Source: Paenibacillus illinoisensis NBRC 15959
GTDB lineage: Bacteria > Bacillota > Bacilli > Paenibacillales > Paenibacillaceae
Reading direction: 5' to 3'
DNA length: 64,000 nucleotides
NCBI RefSeq assembly: GCF_004000925.1
Contig: NZ_BIME01000004.1
Location: forward strand, 124,001-188,000
Numbering within the stretch: the stretch's first letter is position 1; every line of letters begins with the position of its first letter. A program made the translations under genes and the position numbers. Positions 1 to 9,910 of the stretch are shown in pieces. Below the pieces are notes generated by a model. The model was not told the DNA's origin. It was given only the letters and a program-made list of their open reading frames with translations, and did not search any database.

Positions 1-1
1 G

Positions 2-571
2 CTGAATGCTTGCAAATATGGAGCCAAAAAAGTCACATGCCTGGATATTTCAGAGCATGCTATTGAAAGTGCCCGCACCAATGTAGAATTGAATGGTTTT
101 ACGGATCGGGTAGAATTTGTTGTCGCTGACGCCTTCCAGTATTTACGTGAACAGGTCAAGGGAGTAGAAGAGCGTTCCGTACGTGCGCGGGCTGCCGAAC
201 AGAAAGTGGATACCTCCAAAGCGCTTGCAGCTGGCGGCGGGAAAACATTTGATGTGGTCATTCTTGACCCACCTGCCTTTGCCAAAACCAAATCAGCAGT
301 CAAAGGCGCCTGCCGTGGATACAAGGATATTAACCTGCATGGCATGAAGCTTGTGAATGAAGGTGGGTATTTGGTCACAGCGAGCTGTTCGTATCATATG
401 CGTCCCGATCTCTTCCTGGAAACGATTGCGGATGCTGCCGAAGATGCAGGCAAGGTACTGCGCCTGATTGAATGGAAAGCTGCCGGCAAGGATCACCCGC
501 AAATTTTGGGTGTGGATGAAGGGCATTACTTGAAATTTGCCATTTTTGAAGTGCGCAGCAAAACAAACTGA
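2..571 (+). CDS. Class I SAM-dependent rRNA methyltransferase, RlmI/YwbD-like (5' end outside the window)
   Basis: The frame is open from the first bases of the window and ends with TGA at 569-571, so only the C-terminal catalytic part (about 189 residues) is present. Visible are the SAM-binding strand with the acidic residue of LDISEHAIE, the catalytic DPPAFAK motif of the RlmI/YwbD family of 23S rRNA m5C methyltransferases, and a following ASCSYH segment, which holds the second conserved cysteine. Between the DAFQYLR strand and the DPPAF strand lies a charged stretch of about 30 residues (roughly EERSVRARAAEQKVDTSK) that looks like a lineage-specific loop. Family assignment is good. The exact target nucleotide is inferred from the family only. 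Confidence 0.85.
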   Translation: MNACKYGAKKVTCLDISEHAIESARTNVELNGFTDRVEFVVADAFQYLREQVKGVEERSVRARAAEQKVDTSKALAAGGGKTFDVVILDPPAFAKTKSAVKGACRGYKDINLHGMKLVNEGGYLVTASCSYHMRPDLFLETIADAAEDAGKVLRLIEWKAAGKDHPQILGVDEGHYLKFAIFEVRSKTN

Positions 572-600
572 TCTGTCATTTTGTTAAAAGTTGACGTTAA

Positions 601-639
601 GAAACAAGTCCACGGTGTAATAAGCTGTGGGCTTGTTTC
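601..639. terminator. Hairpin between the methyltransferase and addB
   Basis: The arms at 601-613 (GAAACAAGTCCAC) and 627-639 (GTGGGCTTGTTTC) pair over 13 positions with one G-U pair. No T-run follows on the plus strand, so this may be a weak terminator or an mRNA 3' end stabiliser. A -10-like TATACT at 710-715 lies between it and addB, but I see no convincing -35 partner. Confidence 0.4.
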
Positions 640-756
640 GTGTTACAGGAAACCATCCTGTCTTTACCGGATTGTGGCAAACGTATGTTCCGAACCAGGT
701 CAGATATGTTATACTGGGAATTAAAATCTTGTTCGTGATGGTTTGGAGGATTAGAC

Positions 757-3700
757 ATGTCTGTACGCTTTATTATTGGCCGGGCAGGCAGCGGCAAGAC
801 GACGCTGATTACCCGGGAAATTACGTCTTTGCTTCAAAAGGAACCTCAAGGCAAACCACTTATATGGTTGGTTCCGGAACAAAGCTCGTTTCGCACCGAG
901 CAGGCTCTGGTTTCTTCTGGCGCGATCAAAGGCACCATGCGTGCAGAAGTATTGGGTTTTCGCCGACTAGCCTATCGTATCATGCAGGAAGCGGGAGGGT
1001 CTGCGCGGATTCCAATCGGAGCCGAGGGGAAAAAGATGCTGCTTTATAAAGTACTACAGCGGCGCAAGGAAGAGTTGAAGCTTTTTGGCGCTTCGGGCAA
1101 TCAATTGGGCTTTATAGGGCATTTGAATGATTTGTACAGTGAGTTTAAGCGTTATGAACTAGATCCCGGCTTATTGGAAGAAGGTCTTTCTAATTGGAAT
1201 ACATCTTCTTCAGCGCCGATCCTGGGTGATAAGTTACATGATTTGCTTCTTATATATCGAGATTATGAACAGGAACTAACGGAACTCTACATCGATGATG
1301 AAGACACGCTGACAGAACTGAACGAACGTTTGGCAGAGAGTGAGCTTCTTCAGGATGCACAAATCTGGATTGACGGTTTTCAGGGCTTTACACCACAGGA
1401 AATGAGCGTAATTGGAAGACTGATGCTCCAGTCCTCTTCAGTAACCATTACGTTGACCCTGGACCGGCCATATGATCACGGGGCGCTGCCCAGCGAATTA
1501 GATCTGTTCCATCCAACAGCGAGTGCATATGCGCGTCTCAAAGGTATGGCAGATGATTTGGGAGTCTTGAGCGAAACGACAGTGCTGCAGCCGGCTGTTT
1601 TGCCAAGGTATGAGCACAGCCCTGGCTTGGCCCATCTGGAATCTGGTTTCGACCGAAGGGTTCGTTGGAAAAGTGATGGCCGCGATGCGGGCGTGAAGTT
1701 ATACGCAGCCGAAAATCGCAGGGCTGAGATGGAAGGTGCACTGCGGGAAATGCGCAGATTGGCCCAGGAGGAAGGCGTGCGTTATCGGGACATGGCCGTA
1801 CTCGTTCGTCAGCTCGAAGCCTATGCCGATATTGCCGAGCCACTCTTTAGGGACTATGACGTGCCCGTTTTCCTGGATCGCAGAAGAAGTGAGCTTCATC
1901 ATCCGCTCTCCGAATTTATTCGTTCTGCAATTGATGTCGTTCGTCGCCGCTGGCGTTACGAAGATGTATTTCGCTGTGTCAAAACGGATCTGCTGCTTCC
2001 TCGTGATGGTTCCATCACTCGTGAAGATATGGACCAGCTCGAAAATTATATACTCGCGTGTGGGATTCACGGATACCGCTGGACCGACGGCAAGCCTTGG
2101 AAATACGTCCCGAGTCTGTCTCTGGAAGACAATGGACAGGACGGCCGAAGCCGAGGGCGGGAACAAATGCTGTCGCTCATGGAAAAATGCCGAACGGTCA
2201 TTACGGATCCGATGGCTGCGTTTGAGAAACGCATGATCAAGGCCAAGACGGCAAGAGAACAGTGTGCTGCACTATATGGACTGCTCGAAGACGCAGAAAT
2301 TCCCTGGAAGCTGGAAATGATGTCTGCTGAGGCAGCAGCTCAGGGCGACCCGGAGCGTTCGCGGGAACATCGTCAGATGTGGGGAGCTGTCCTGGATCTG
2401 CTGGACCAGATGGTGGATATGATGGGAACGGAACGACTGGACATCGATCTGTTTGCGGGCCTGATGGAGACGGGGTTGACTGAGCTGAAGCTAGGACTTG
2501 TACCGCCGGCGCTGGATCAGGTGCTGCTCGGTTCCATGGACCGGACGCGGCTGCAGGATATCCAATATGTATTCATCCTGGGTGCCGTGGACGGTGAACT
2601 TCCGGCTGTCCCGCAGGAAGATGGCGTGTTAACGGAGCAGGAACGGGAGCTGTTGACCGAAAGAGGTATGGGTCTCGGGCCTGGCACGACAAGACGAATG
2701 CTGGACGAGCGTTTCCTGATCTATACCGCCTTGACTGCTCCAAGTAAGCAGTTGTGGTTGAGTTACCCTGTGGCTGATGATGAGGGCAAAACGCTTTTGC
2801 CTTCGGAAATCATGAGACATGTACGAAAGATGTTCGGATTGAATGAAACGCCGCTTCTTGCACAGCCGCCAGTAACGGGTTTGGAAGAAGCTCACTGGCC
2901 TTACGTTATTCATCCAGAGCAGAGTCTGTCGGTTCTGATTGGGCAGCTGCGCAGATGGCGCAGGGGTGAAGAGATTCCTGAACTCTGGTGGTCGGTCTAC
3001 AACTGGCACTGCACCAATGAGAGCCTCAGACCTCAGCTGGAGCGATTGCTGGGCTCCATTTTTTATCGCAATCGTGCATTGCCACTGCGCACTTCGACAA
3101 GCCGCCGATTGTATGGCACGGAGGTGCGGACAAGCGTTTCGCGAATGGAACGATTCGTGGCATGTCCATTCTCCCATTTTGCCTCGCACGGATTACGGTT
3201 GAAAGAGCGTCAGTTATATCGTCTTCAAGCTCCGGACATTGGGCAGCTGTTCCATGCTGCCCTGAGTCAGCTGGCGATACGACTGCGTGAAGAGAACCGC
3301 AGCTGGGGCAGCCTCTCTCCGGAACAATGCCGCAAGGAAGCGGAGCAAACGGTGGATCAGATCGCCCCGCAGCTTCAGGGCGAGATTCTGTTGAGCACGA
3401 AGCGTTACGGCTACATTTTCCGCAAACTGAAGGATATTGTAAGCCGGGCTTCGGTCATTTTGGGTGAGCAATCCAGACGGGGAAGTTTTGAACCTATTGG
3501 TCTTGAGCTGGACTTTGGGCCTGGCAAACCCTTGCCGCCTCTTCGTTTCGAACTGGAGAACGGGTGTGTGATGGAGATTGTGGGCCGGATTGACCGGGTT
3601 GATGTGGCCGAGGGAGAAAATGGACTTTTGCTTCGGGTAATTGACTATAAATCAAGCCAGACGGATCTCAAATTGCATGAAGTGTACTACGGACTGTCCC

Positions 3701-4260
3701 TGCAGATGCTTACGTATCTGGAAGTACTGCTTAGTGCTGCCGAAGAGTGGCTGGGAGAAACGGCGATGCCTGGGGGAACATTGTATTTCCATGTGCATAA
3801 CCCATTGCTGCAATCTGCGAACGGCATGACCTCAGAACAGGCGGGACAGGAATTGCTGAAACGATTCAAAATGAAGGGCCTGCTTCTGGCAGATCGTGAT
3901 GCCATTGCTCAGATGGATAACACGCTGGATAAAGGCTACTCGGCCATCATTCCTGTTGCACTCAAGGCGGACGGCAGCTTCTATAGCAGCGCAGCGGTAG
4001 CTACGCCAGACCAGTGGGACACGCTGCTCGCATCTGTTCGAGGCAATATCCGGGAGATCGGGACCCGCATTACGGATGGGGATGTGGCCATAGAGCCTTA
4101 TCGCATTCAGCAGGAGGTTGCATGCACATTCTGTCCGTTTAAACCTGTTTGTCAATTTGATGAGAATATTGAAGGCAATGAATATAATCTGTTGTCCAAA
4201 CCGGGCAAACAGCAAATCTGGGACATGCTGTCACACAACAAGGGAGGGGAGACGTCATGA
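757..4260 (+). CDS. addB: Helicase-exonuclease AddAB, subunit AddB
   Basis: AddB is the second subunit of the AddAB (RexAB) helicase-nuclease, which resects double-strand breaks up to Chi and loads RecA. The 1167-residue length is normal for the family. The N-terminus carries a Walker A motif, GRAGSGKT (residues 8-15). The C-terminal RecB-type nuclease domain shows IDRVD followed by IDYKSS (D963/K965). Four cysteines expected to bind the structural Fe-S cluster are present: C803, then C1123, C1126 and C1132 in CTFCPFKPVC. ATG at 757 follows a TTGGAGGA ribosome site. The stop codon overlaps the addA start (ATGA), which indicates translational coupling. Confidence 0.96.
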   Translation: MSVRFIIGRAGSGKTTLITREITSLLQKEPQGKPLIWLVPEQSSFRTEQALVSSGAIKGTMRAEVLGFRRLAYRIMQEAGGSARIPIGAEGKKMLLYKVLQRRKEELKLFGASGNQLGFIGHLNDLYSEFKRYELDPGLLEEGLSNWNTSSSAPILGDKLHDLLLIYRDYEQELTELYIDDEDTLTELNERLAESELLQDAQIWIDGFQGFTPQEMSVIGRLMLQSSSVTITLTLDRPYDHGALPSELDLFHPTASAYARLKGMADDLGVLSETTVLQPAVLPRYEHSPGLAHLESGFDRRVRWKSDGRDAGVKLYAAENRRAEMEGALREMRRLAQEEGVRYRDMAVLVRQLEAYADIAEPLFRDYDVPVFLDRRRSELHHPLSEFIRSAIDVVRRRWRYEDVFRCVKTDLLLPRDGSITREDMDQLENYILACGIHGYRWTDGKPWKYVPSLSLEDNGQDGRSRGREQMLSLMEKCRTVITDPMAAFEKRMIKAKTAREQCAALYGLLEDAEIPWKLEMMSAEAAAQGDPERSREHRQMWGAVLDLLDQMVDMMGTERLDIDLFAGLMETGLTELKLGLVPPALDQVLLGSMDRTRLQDIQYVFILGAVDGELPAVPQEDGVLTEQERELLTERGMGLGPGTTRRMLDERFLIYTALTAPSKQLWLSYPVADDEGKTLLPSEIMRHVRKMFGLNETPLLAQPPVTGLEEAHWPYVIHPEQSLSVLIGQLRRWRRGEEIPELWWSVYNWHCTNESLRPQLERLLGSIFYRNRALPLRTSTSRRLYGTEVRTSVSRMERFVACPFSHFASHGLRLKERQLYRLQAPDIGQLFHAALSQLAIRLREENRSWGSLSPEQCRKEAEQTVDQIAPQLQGEILLSTKRYGYIFRKLKDIVSRASVILGEQSRRGSFEPIGLELDFGPGKPLPPLRFELENGCVMEIVGRIDRVDVAEGENGLLLRVIDYKSSQTDLKLHEVYYGLSLQMLTYLEVLLSAAEEWLGETAMPGGTLYFHVHNPLLQSANGMTSEQAGQELLKRFKMKGLLLADRDAIAQMDNTLDKGYSAIIPVALKADGSFYSSAAVATPDQWDTLLASVRGNIREIGTRITDGDVAIEPYRIQQEVACTFCPFKPVCQFDENIEGNEYNLLSKPGKQQIWDMLSHNKGGETS

Positions 4261-7200
4261 CGAATATGCCAAAACCGGAAGGCAGCTTCTGGAGCGATGA
4301 CCAGTGGAGTGCAATTTCCCAGAGTGGTGAAGACATTCTCGTTGCTGCAGCAGCGGGATCGGGTAAAACAGCTGTGTTGGTCGAACGGATTATTCGTAAA
4401 ATAGCTGATTCTTCTCGTGGTTTCAGTGTGGATCGATTGTTGGTGGCTACCTTTACGAAGGCGGCTGCTGCTGAGATGAAGCAGCGTATTCGGGAAGCAC
4501 TTGAACGTGCACTCGAGGAAGAACCTGAGGAAGAGCATCTGCGCAAACAGTTATCGCTGCTTGGGCGAGCTTCAATCACAACGCTGCATTCATTTTGTAT
4601 GGAAGTCATCCGCCGTTACTATCAGCAAATTCCGCTTAACCCGGCTTTTCGAATATTGAACGAGAATGAAGGCGAAATGCTGCGTCAGGAGCTCCTGGAA
4701 GAGCTGTTTGAAGATAAATACGGGGAAGAAGGCGAAGGCAGCACATTCCGTGAGCTTGTGGACTGGTTCAGCGGTGAACGGAACGATGATGCCATGCACC
4801 GGCTTGTGCAGCGCCTGTATGATTTCTCGCGCAGTCACTCCTGGCCGGATCACTGGCTCGCGGAAATGGCGTCTGCATTTCAAGTTGAAAGCGTAGAGGC
4901 CCTTGGTCATTCAGCATGGGTACAGAGCATTTTACGTGATGCCGCACTTACCCTGAGCGGTGCAGCGGGGCTCTTGCGTCAAGGCATTGGCATTGCGTTG
5001 CAGCCGGAAGGGCCAAAACCGTATGCGGATACCTTAAAGGAAGATCTGGCCATGGTGGAGGAGCTCCTGTCTGCCGTGGAGGTTATGCCATGGGAGAGAC
5101 TGCCTGAAGTATTTCAGCCCGCAGCTTTTGGCAAGTTGAAGCCCTGCAAAAAGGATCAAACCGATCCGGCGCTGCAGGAACAAGTGAAGGAACTTCGGGA
5201 GGCTGCAAAAAAGGCAATCACCGATCTGAAAGGCTCGCTCTTTGGCCGGAGTGCATTTTCCTTTTGGCAGGAGCTGGAGCAGGCTGCTCCGCTCATGCAG
5301 GAACTGTCCAAACTTGTAAGTGAGTTCGGCGAACGTTACAAGCTGGCCAAACAAGAACGTGGGCAGGTTGATTTTAGCGATCTGGAACATTATTGTCTTC
5401 ACATTTTGCGTCATGAGGATTCCACGCCAGAGCTCTCCATGCCTTCAGATGCAGCAATGGAATACAGAGCGCGTTTCGATGAAGTGCTGCTGGATGAATA
5501 TCAGGATACCAATACCGTTCAGGAAGATATCGTAAAGCTAATTTCCAGGGAGAATCCAGGTAATCGCTTTATGGTAGGAGATGTGAAACAGAGTATTTAC
5601 CGTTTCCGCTTGGCTGAACCTGGACTATTTCTGAATAAATACCGTCAATACGACTCTCGCACCCAAAGTGATGAAGGAGAAGCAAGCACGCCGCGTGCAG
5701 GCAGACGCATTGACCTGGCACGAAACTTCCGCAGTCGTGCTGAAGTGGTTCATTCGGTAAATATGCTGTTCCGGCAGCTCATGAATGAGGGTGTAGCTGA
5801 GATCGCTTATGACGAACGGGCCCAGCTTGCCTATGGAGCTTCGTTTCCACCAGAAACCGAGGGAGATGAGGCTTATACACCGGAACTGCTTCTGATTGAC
5901 CGACAAGGGGGAGGCCCGGATCTGGGTGAGAGTGTAGATGAAAATGGAGATCACCTGGCGTCGGCTGAACTGGAAAGTGCCGAACTGGAAACGGCTCAAC
6001 TGGAAGCAAGGGCTATGGCTCGGCGCATTCGGGAGATCGTTGGCGATACCGATCAGCCTGCGCTGAATGTGTATGATAAGGCGTTAAAAACAATGCGTCC
6101 TGCCCGTTACGGCGACATTGTCATCCTGCTGCGCTCTGCCTTGATGTGGGCTCCGTTAATGATCGAAGAATTCAGGCAGCAGGGAATTCCGGCCGGAGGG
6201 GAGCAGAGCAAGGGTTATTTTCAGGCAACGGAAGTGGAGATCATGTTATCCCTGCTTCAGATCGTGGACAACCCAAGACAGGATATTCCGCTCGCTTCAG
6301 TCCTTCGTTCACCGATTGTGGGCTTAAATGAAGAGGATTTGGCACAAATCCGTCTGGGGGATAAAAGGCAGTCTTTCTATGACGCAGTTGTATCTGCTGC
6401 TCAGATCGGGCAAGTGACCAATGATCATAAGTTTGCAGTACAGATGCAATGGCCGGAAATCTGGTCAGAACTGGAACAGGTCCAGCAAGAGGCTGCTGTT
6501 ACAGCAGAGTCAGTGGTATCTGAGCAGCAATCTCTGAATGAGGATAGCAAAAAGGATGGTTATCATGATCCAGGAGAGCACTCAGCCAATGCAGGGAAGG
6601 ATTTAAAGCAGAAATTAATTCATTTTATGGGCCAGCTGGAGCAATGGAGGCTTGAGGCACGTCAAGGCAGCCTAAGTGAACTCATTTGGCGTATATACAG
6701 GGAGACTGGCTATTTGGACTGGGTAGGTGGTCTTCCGGGAGGTATACAGCGTCAAAGCAACCTGAAAGCCCTGTATGACCGTGCACGACAATATGAAGAA
6801 TCGACGTCGAATCGGGGGTTGTTCCGCTTTTTGACCTATGTCTCCAGACTTCGTGAGAATGGTGGGGATCTGGGAACAGTGGCGGGATCGGGCGAACAGG
6901 ACAATGCGGTCCGAATCATGACCATTCACCGGAGTAAAGGCTTGGAGTTTCCGGTTGTATTTGTGGCTGGCATCTCCAAAATGTTCAACCAGCAGGATCT
7001 GAATGCACCGTTCTTGATGCACAAGGAGCTTGGATTCGGTCCAAGATTTGTGGATCGGGAAAATAGGGTGGCTTATCCCACACTGGCTAATCTCGCCATT
7101 CGACGCAGAGCCCAGTTTGAGCTGCTGGCTGAGGAGATGCGGGTACTGTATGTCGCCCTGACTCGGCCCAAGGAGAAAATGATTCTGGTTGGGACAGTTA

Positions 7201-8519
7201 AGGATGCTGCCAAAAAGGCAGCCGCCTGGTCACAGATCAAAGACAGTTCGGAACTGATTCTGCCGGATTACCTGCTCGCGGCAGGACGAAGCTATCTGGA
7301 TTGGATCGGACCGTCTCTAATTCGTCATCCGTCGGCGGCTTCATTACGCGCACTGGCTGGTGTACAAGGCTCCTATGCTGCTTGTCTGATGGATGATGAA
7401 TCACGCTGGAGCATTTCCGTCATGTCTGCCGACTGGGTATCCAGGGAGACATTTGTGGATTCAAAACATGGTGAGGAAGACGAATTGGCAGAAGCTCGCC
7501 AAGAACGAATGAAAGCTCTACAAGCTGTGAAACCGGTGATTTTACATCCCTCCACAATCCATGGCGAGATGGATCGAGATTTACCAGATGAGCCATCACG
7601 AGATGATGTGAAGGTTGATGGGGTCGGAATGGAAACCGAATGGATGCAAAGCGTAGAGCGGCGCCTATCATGGACGTATCCATATGAAGCGGCAACCCAG
7701 GTGGCTGCGAGCACGTCCGTCTCAGAGTTAAAGACAATGCTTGCGATACAGGACCATCAACCTCTCCAAGTGATGGAGGAACTAGAAAGACAAATGAATG
7801 ATGCGGAGGTTCTCAAAAACCCGCAGTCCGAACATAAGGTCAGTGAGACACAGCATGGCCGGACGGATGTCACGAGTGAGCATTCCTTCAAATTGCATTT
7901 GCGCCGCCCGAAGTTTATGGAAGAGAAACAGTTGACGGGGGCTGAGCGCGGGACCGTGTATCATACGTTGATGCAGCATTTACCTTTGGATGGAACGAAT
8001 GTGGATGCCGCGATTGTGGAACAGACGCTTGCAAGACTGACCACACTTCAGATTTTGCTGCCTTATCAGGCAGAAGTGATTGAACCTGAACATTTGGCTC
8101 AATTCTTTCAGACGGAACCAGGCACGGAGCTGCTGCGAGCTGACTGGGTAAAACGGGAGATTCCTTTTATCTATGGACTTCCAGCAGAGCATTCTCCCGC
8201 CGAATGGGTGCAGCATCTGTCATCGAATGCGGGAATGCAATCCCTGGATGAAGACAGCGGACTACAGGCCTCGTTGGAGAATGAAACCGTACTTGTACAG
8301 GGGATCATTGATTGTCTCTACGAGGTGGACGGTGAGCTTACGCTGCTGGATTACAAAACGGACCGGGTGCTGGAACATCGCGGAGGATTAAACGAACTGA
8401 CCAGAAACTATCGTTTTCAGCTGGAGCTGTATGGCCGGGCGATTGAAGATATTTTGGGACGCAAGGTAGATCGGAAGTGGCTGTACTTCTTTGATGGTGG
8501 ACATGCTGTAGAACTTTAA
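4257..8519 (+). CDS. addA: Helicase-exonuclease AddAB, subunit AddA
   Basis: AddA is the UvrD-type 3'-5' helicase and nuclease subunit of AddAB. Walker A is AAAGSGKT (residues 31-38), Walker B is LLDEYQDTN (near residue 415), superfamily 1 motifs such as RNFRS and VALTRPKEK follow, and the C-terminal nuclease motif is LLDYKTD (near residue 1365). At 1420 residues it is longer than the roughly 1230 of Bacillus AddA. The extra length sits in acidic, low-complexity linkers near residues 560-590, 745-790 and 1070-1210. Its start overlaps the addB stop by four bases. Product identity is secure; the role of the linkers is unknown. Confidence 0.96.
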   Translation: MTNMPKPEGSFWSDDQWSAISQSGEDILVAAAAGSGKTAVLVERIIRKIADSSRGFSVDRLLVATFTKAAAAEMKQRIREALERALEEEPEEEHLRKQLSLLGRASITTLHSFCMEVIRRYYQQIPLNPAFRILNENEGEMLRQELLEELFEDKYGEEGEGSTFRELVDWFSGERNDDAMHRLVQRLYDFSRSHSWPDHWLAEMASAFQVESVEALGHSAWVQSILRDAALTLSGAAGLLRQGIGIALQPEGPKPYADTLKEDLAMVEELLSAVEVMPWERLPEVFQPAAFGKLKPCKKDQTDPALQEQVKELREAAKKAITDLKGSLFGRSAFSFWQELEQAAPLMQELSKLVSEFGERYKLAKQERGQVDFSDLEHYCLHILRHEDSTPELSMPSDAAMEYRARFDEVLLDEYQDTNTVQEDIVKLISRENPGNRFMVGDVKQSIYRFRLAEPGLFLNKYRQYDSRTQSDEGEASTPRAGRRIDLARNFRSRAEVVHSVNMLFRQLMNEGVAEIAYDERAQLAYGASFPPETEGDEAYTPELLLIDRQGGGPDLGESVDENGDHLASAELESAELETAQLEARAMARRIREIVGDTDQPALNVYDKALKTMRPARYGDIVILLRSALMWAPLMIEEFRQQGIPAGGEQSKGYFQATEVEIMLSLLQIVDNPRQDIPLASVLRSPIVGLNEEDLAQIRLGDKRQSFYDAVVSAAQIGQVTNDHKFAVQMQWPEIWSELEQVQQEAAVTAESVVSEQQSLNEDSKKDGYHDPGEHSANAGKDLKQKLIHFMGQLEQWRLEARQGSLSELIWRIYRETGYLDWVGGLPGGIQRQSNLKALYDRARQYEESTSNRGLFRFLTYVSRLRENGGDLGTVAGSGEQDNAVRIMTIHRSKGLEFPVVFVAGISKMFNQQDLNAPFLMHKELGFGPRFVDRENRVAYPTLANLAIRRRAQFELLAEEMRVLYVALTRPKEKMILVGTVKDAAKKAAAWSQIKDSSELILPDYLLAAGRSYLDWIGPSLIRHPSAASLRALAGVQGSYAACLMDDESRWSISVMSADWVSRETFVDSKHGEEDELAEARQERMKALQAVKPVILHPSTIHGEMDRDLPDEPSRDDVKVDGVGMETEWMQSVERRLSWTYPYEAATQVAASTSVSELKTMLAIQDHQPLQVMEELERQMNDAEVLKNPQSEHKVSETQHGRTDVTSEHSFKLHLRRPKFMEEKQLTGAERGTVYHTLMQHLPLDGTNVDAAIVEQTLARLTTLQILLPYQAEVIEPEHLAQFFQTEPGTELLRADWVKREIPFIYGLPAEHSPAEWVQHLSSNAGMQSLDEDSGLQASLENETVLVQGIIDCLYEVDGELTLLDYKTDRVLEHRGGLNELTRNYRFQLELYGRAIEDILGRKVDRKWLYFFDGGHAVEL

Positions 8520-8583
8520 TGGAGCAGCTTGAAACGGAAGATATATTCGTTATATGTGCTTGCGATTGACGATGAAAGTCACG

Positions 8584-8628
8584 AAGGGGACGAATCGGTT
8601 TCTTAGAAACGATGGTGTCCCCTTTGTT
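8584..8628 (+). terminator. Terminator-like hairpin after addA
   Basis: AAGGGGAC at 8584-8591 pairs with GTCCCCTT at 8617-8624, enclosing a second paired segment, and is followed by a short T-rich stretch. It lies about 65 bases after the addA stop and upstream of sbcD, so it probably ends the addBA transcript at least partly. Confidence 0.55.
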
Positions 8629-8725
8629 TCCGCATTGGATAGTGACATTCAGGAATGAGATGCCAATATTTGGGACTAGGCGCTCTTATGATTATGTTTT
8701 TGTAGGGAGAGGGGATGAACGGAAT

Positions 8726-9910
8726 ATGCGTATTTTGCACACCGGGGACTGGCATTTGGGAAAAACGTTGGAAGGAAGAAGCAGGCTGCGTGAGCAGGAA
8801 GAATTCGTCGATGAACTTGTTAGACTGGCAGATGAGCAGCAGGCTGATGCAGTGTTGATGGCTGGCGACGTGTATGACTCGGTCAATCCGCCTGCTTCGG
8901 CAGAGCAGCTGTTTTACGAGGCGGCAGCCAGGCTTACCGAGCGGGGGAGACCACTGGTAGTCATTGCAGGTAACCATGATCAGCCGGAACGGGTAGCCTC
9001 TGTGACACCACTTGTAAACAGACAGGGGATTACACTTGTGGGTATGCCAACGGCGGAAGCAGTGACTATTCATGCGCCTAGAACAGGCGAGACTGCCCAA
9101 ATTGCTGCACTGCCCTATCCTTCAGAGGCAAGGCTTAATGAAGTTCTCACCACGGATGGTGATGAAAATGTGCTTCGTCAAGCTTATAGCCGCCGGGTTG
9201 GCATGCTCATGCAGCGTCTGGCTAACTCATTTGGTCCGGATACGGTGAATTTGGCGATGAGTCACATATATGTGCTGGGCGGGGTTGAAAGCGATTCGGA
9301 GCGCCCAATTCAGGTGGGCGGGGCTTACACCGTAGATCCCTCTTCACTATCGATCGGTGCCCAATATACAGCACTTGGACACCTTCATCGCGCTCAGGCT
9401 GTGAAAGGGGACGGCGTGATCCGGTATAGCGGATCGCCGCTGGCCTACAGCTTCTCGGAAGCAGGACAGAGCAAATCTGTAACGATGGTGGATTTGGCGC
9501 CAGGCGGAACTCCGAATGTAGAAGAAGTGCTGTTGTCCTGTGGACGCCCCCTTGTGCGCTGGAAGGCACGCGGAGGTCTGGCCGAGGTGTATCGCTGGTT
9601 GGAAGAGGGAAGAGACGCCCAAGCATTCATTGATATGGAAGTGTGGCTGGACGATGCCATGTCACTCAAAGAGATCCAGCAGCTGCGCAAGTCACATGAT
9701 GGCATTATTCATATCCGTCCGGTGTATCCGGAGATGGCCGCTGCCGGATTGCTGGAGCAGCGTTCCGAGCTGCCTGTGCATGAATTGTTCCGCAAGTTCT
9801 ATCAGCGTCAGACGGGCGGGGCACAGCCGGAGGACAGTCTGGTACAGCTGTTCCTTGAATTGGTGGACGAGGACGAGCCAGGTGTGCGTGAGGAGGTCGA
9901 AGGAAGATGA
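8726..9910 (+). CDS. sbcD: Exonuclease subunit SbcD (Mre11-type)
   Basis: SbcD is the metallophosphoesterase subunit of SbcCD, which opens hairpins and trims blocked DNA ends. The 394-residue product begins with HTGDWHLGK (the D and H metal ligands), followed by GDVYD, IAGNHDQ, a MSHIYV segment and LGHLHRA, which together are the phosphodiesterase signature motifs. I chose ATG 8726 because MRILHTGDWH is the conserved N-terminus and GAGAGGGG lies 11 bases upstream. An in-frame upstream extension to 8612 has no homology-like sequence. It overlaps sbcC by four bases, so the pair is co-translated. Confidence 0.95.
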   Translation: MRILHTGDWHLGKTLEGRSRLREQEEFVDELVRLADEQQADAVLMAGDVYDSVNPPASAEQLFYEAAARLTERGRPLVVIAGNHDQPERVASVTPLVNRQGITLVGMPTAEAVTIHAPRTGETAQIAALPYPSEARLNEVLTTDGDENVLRQAYSRRVGMLMQRLANSFGPDTVNLAMSHIYVLGGVESDSERPIQVGGAYTVDPSSLSIGAQYTALGHLHRAQAVKGDGVIRYSGSPLAYSFSEAGQSKSVTMVDLAPGGTPNVEEVLLSCGRPLVRWKARGGLAEVYRWLEEGRDAQAFIDMEVWLDDAMSLKEIQQLRKSHDGIIHIRPVYPEMAAAGLLEQRSELPVHELFRKFYQRQTGGAQPEDSLVQLFLELVDEDEPGVREEVEGR

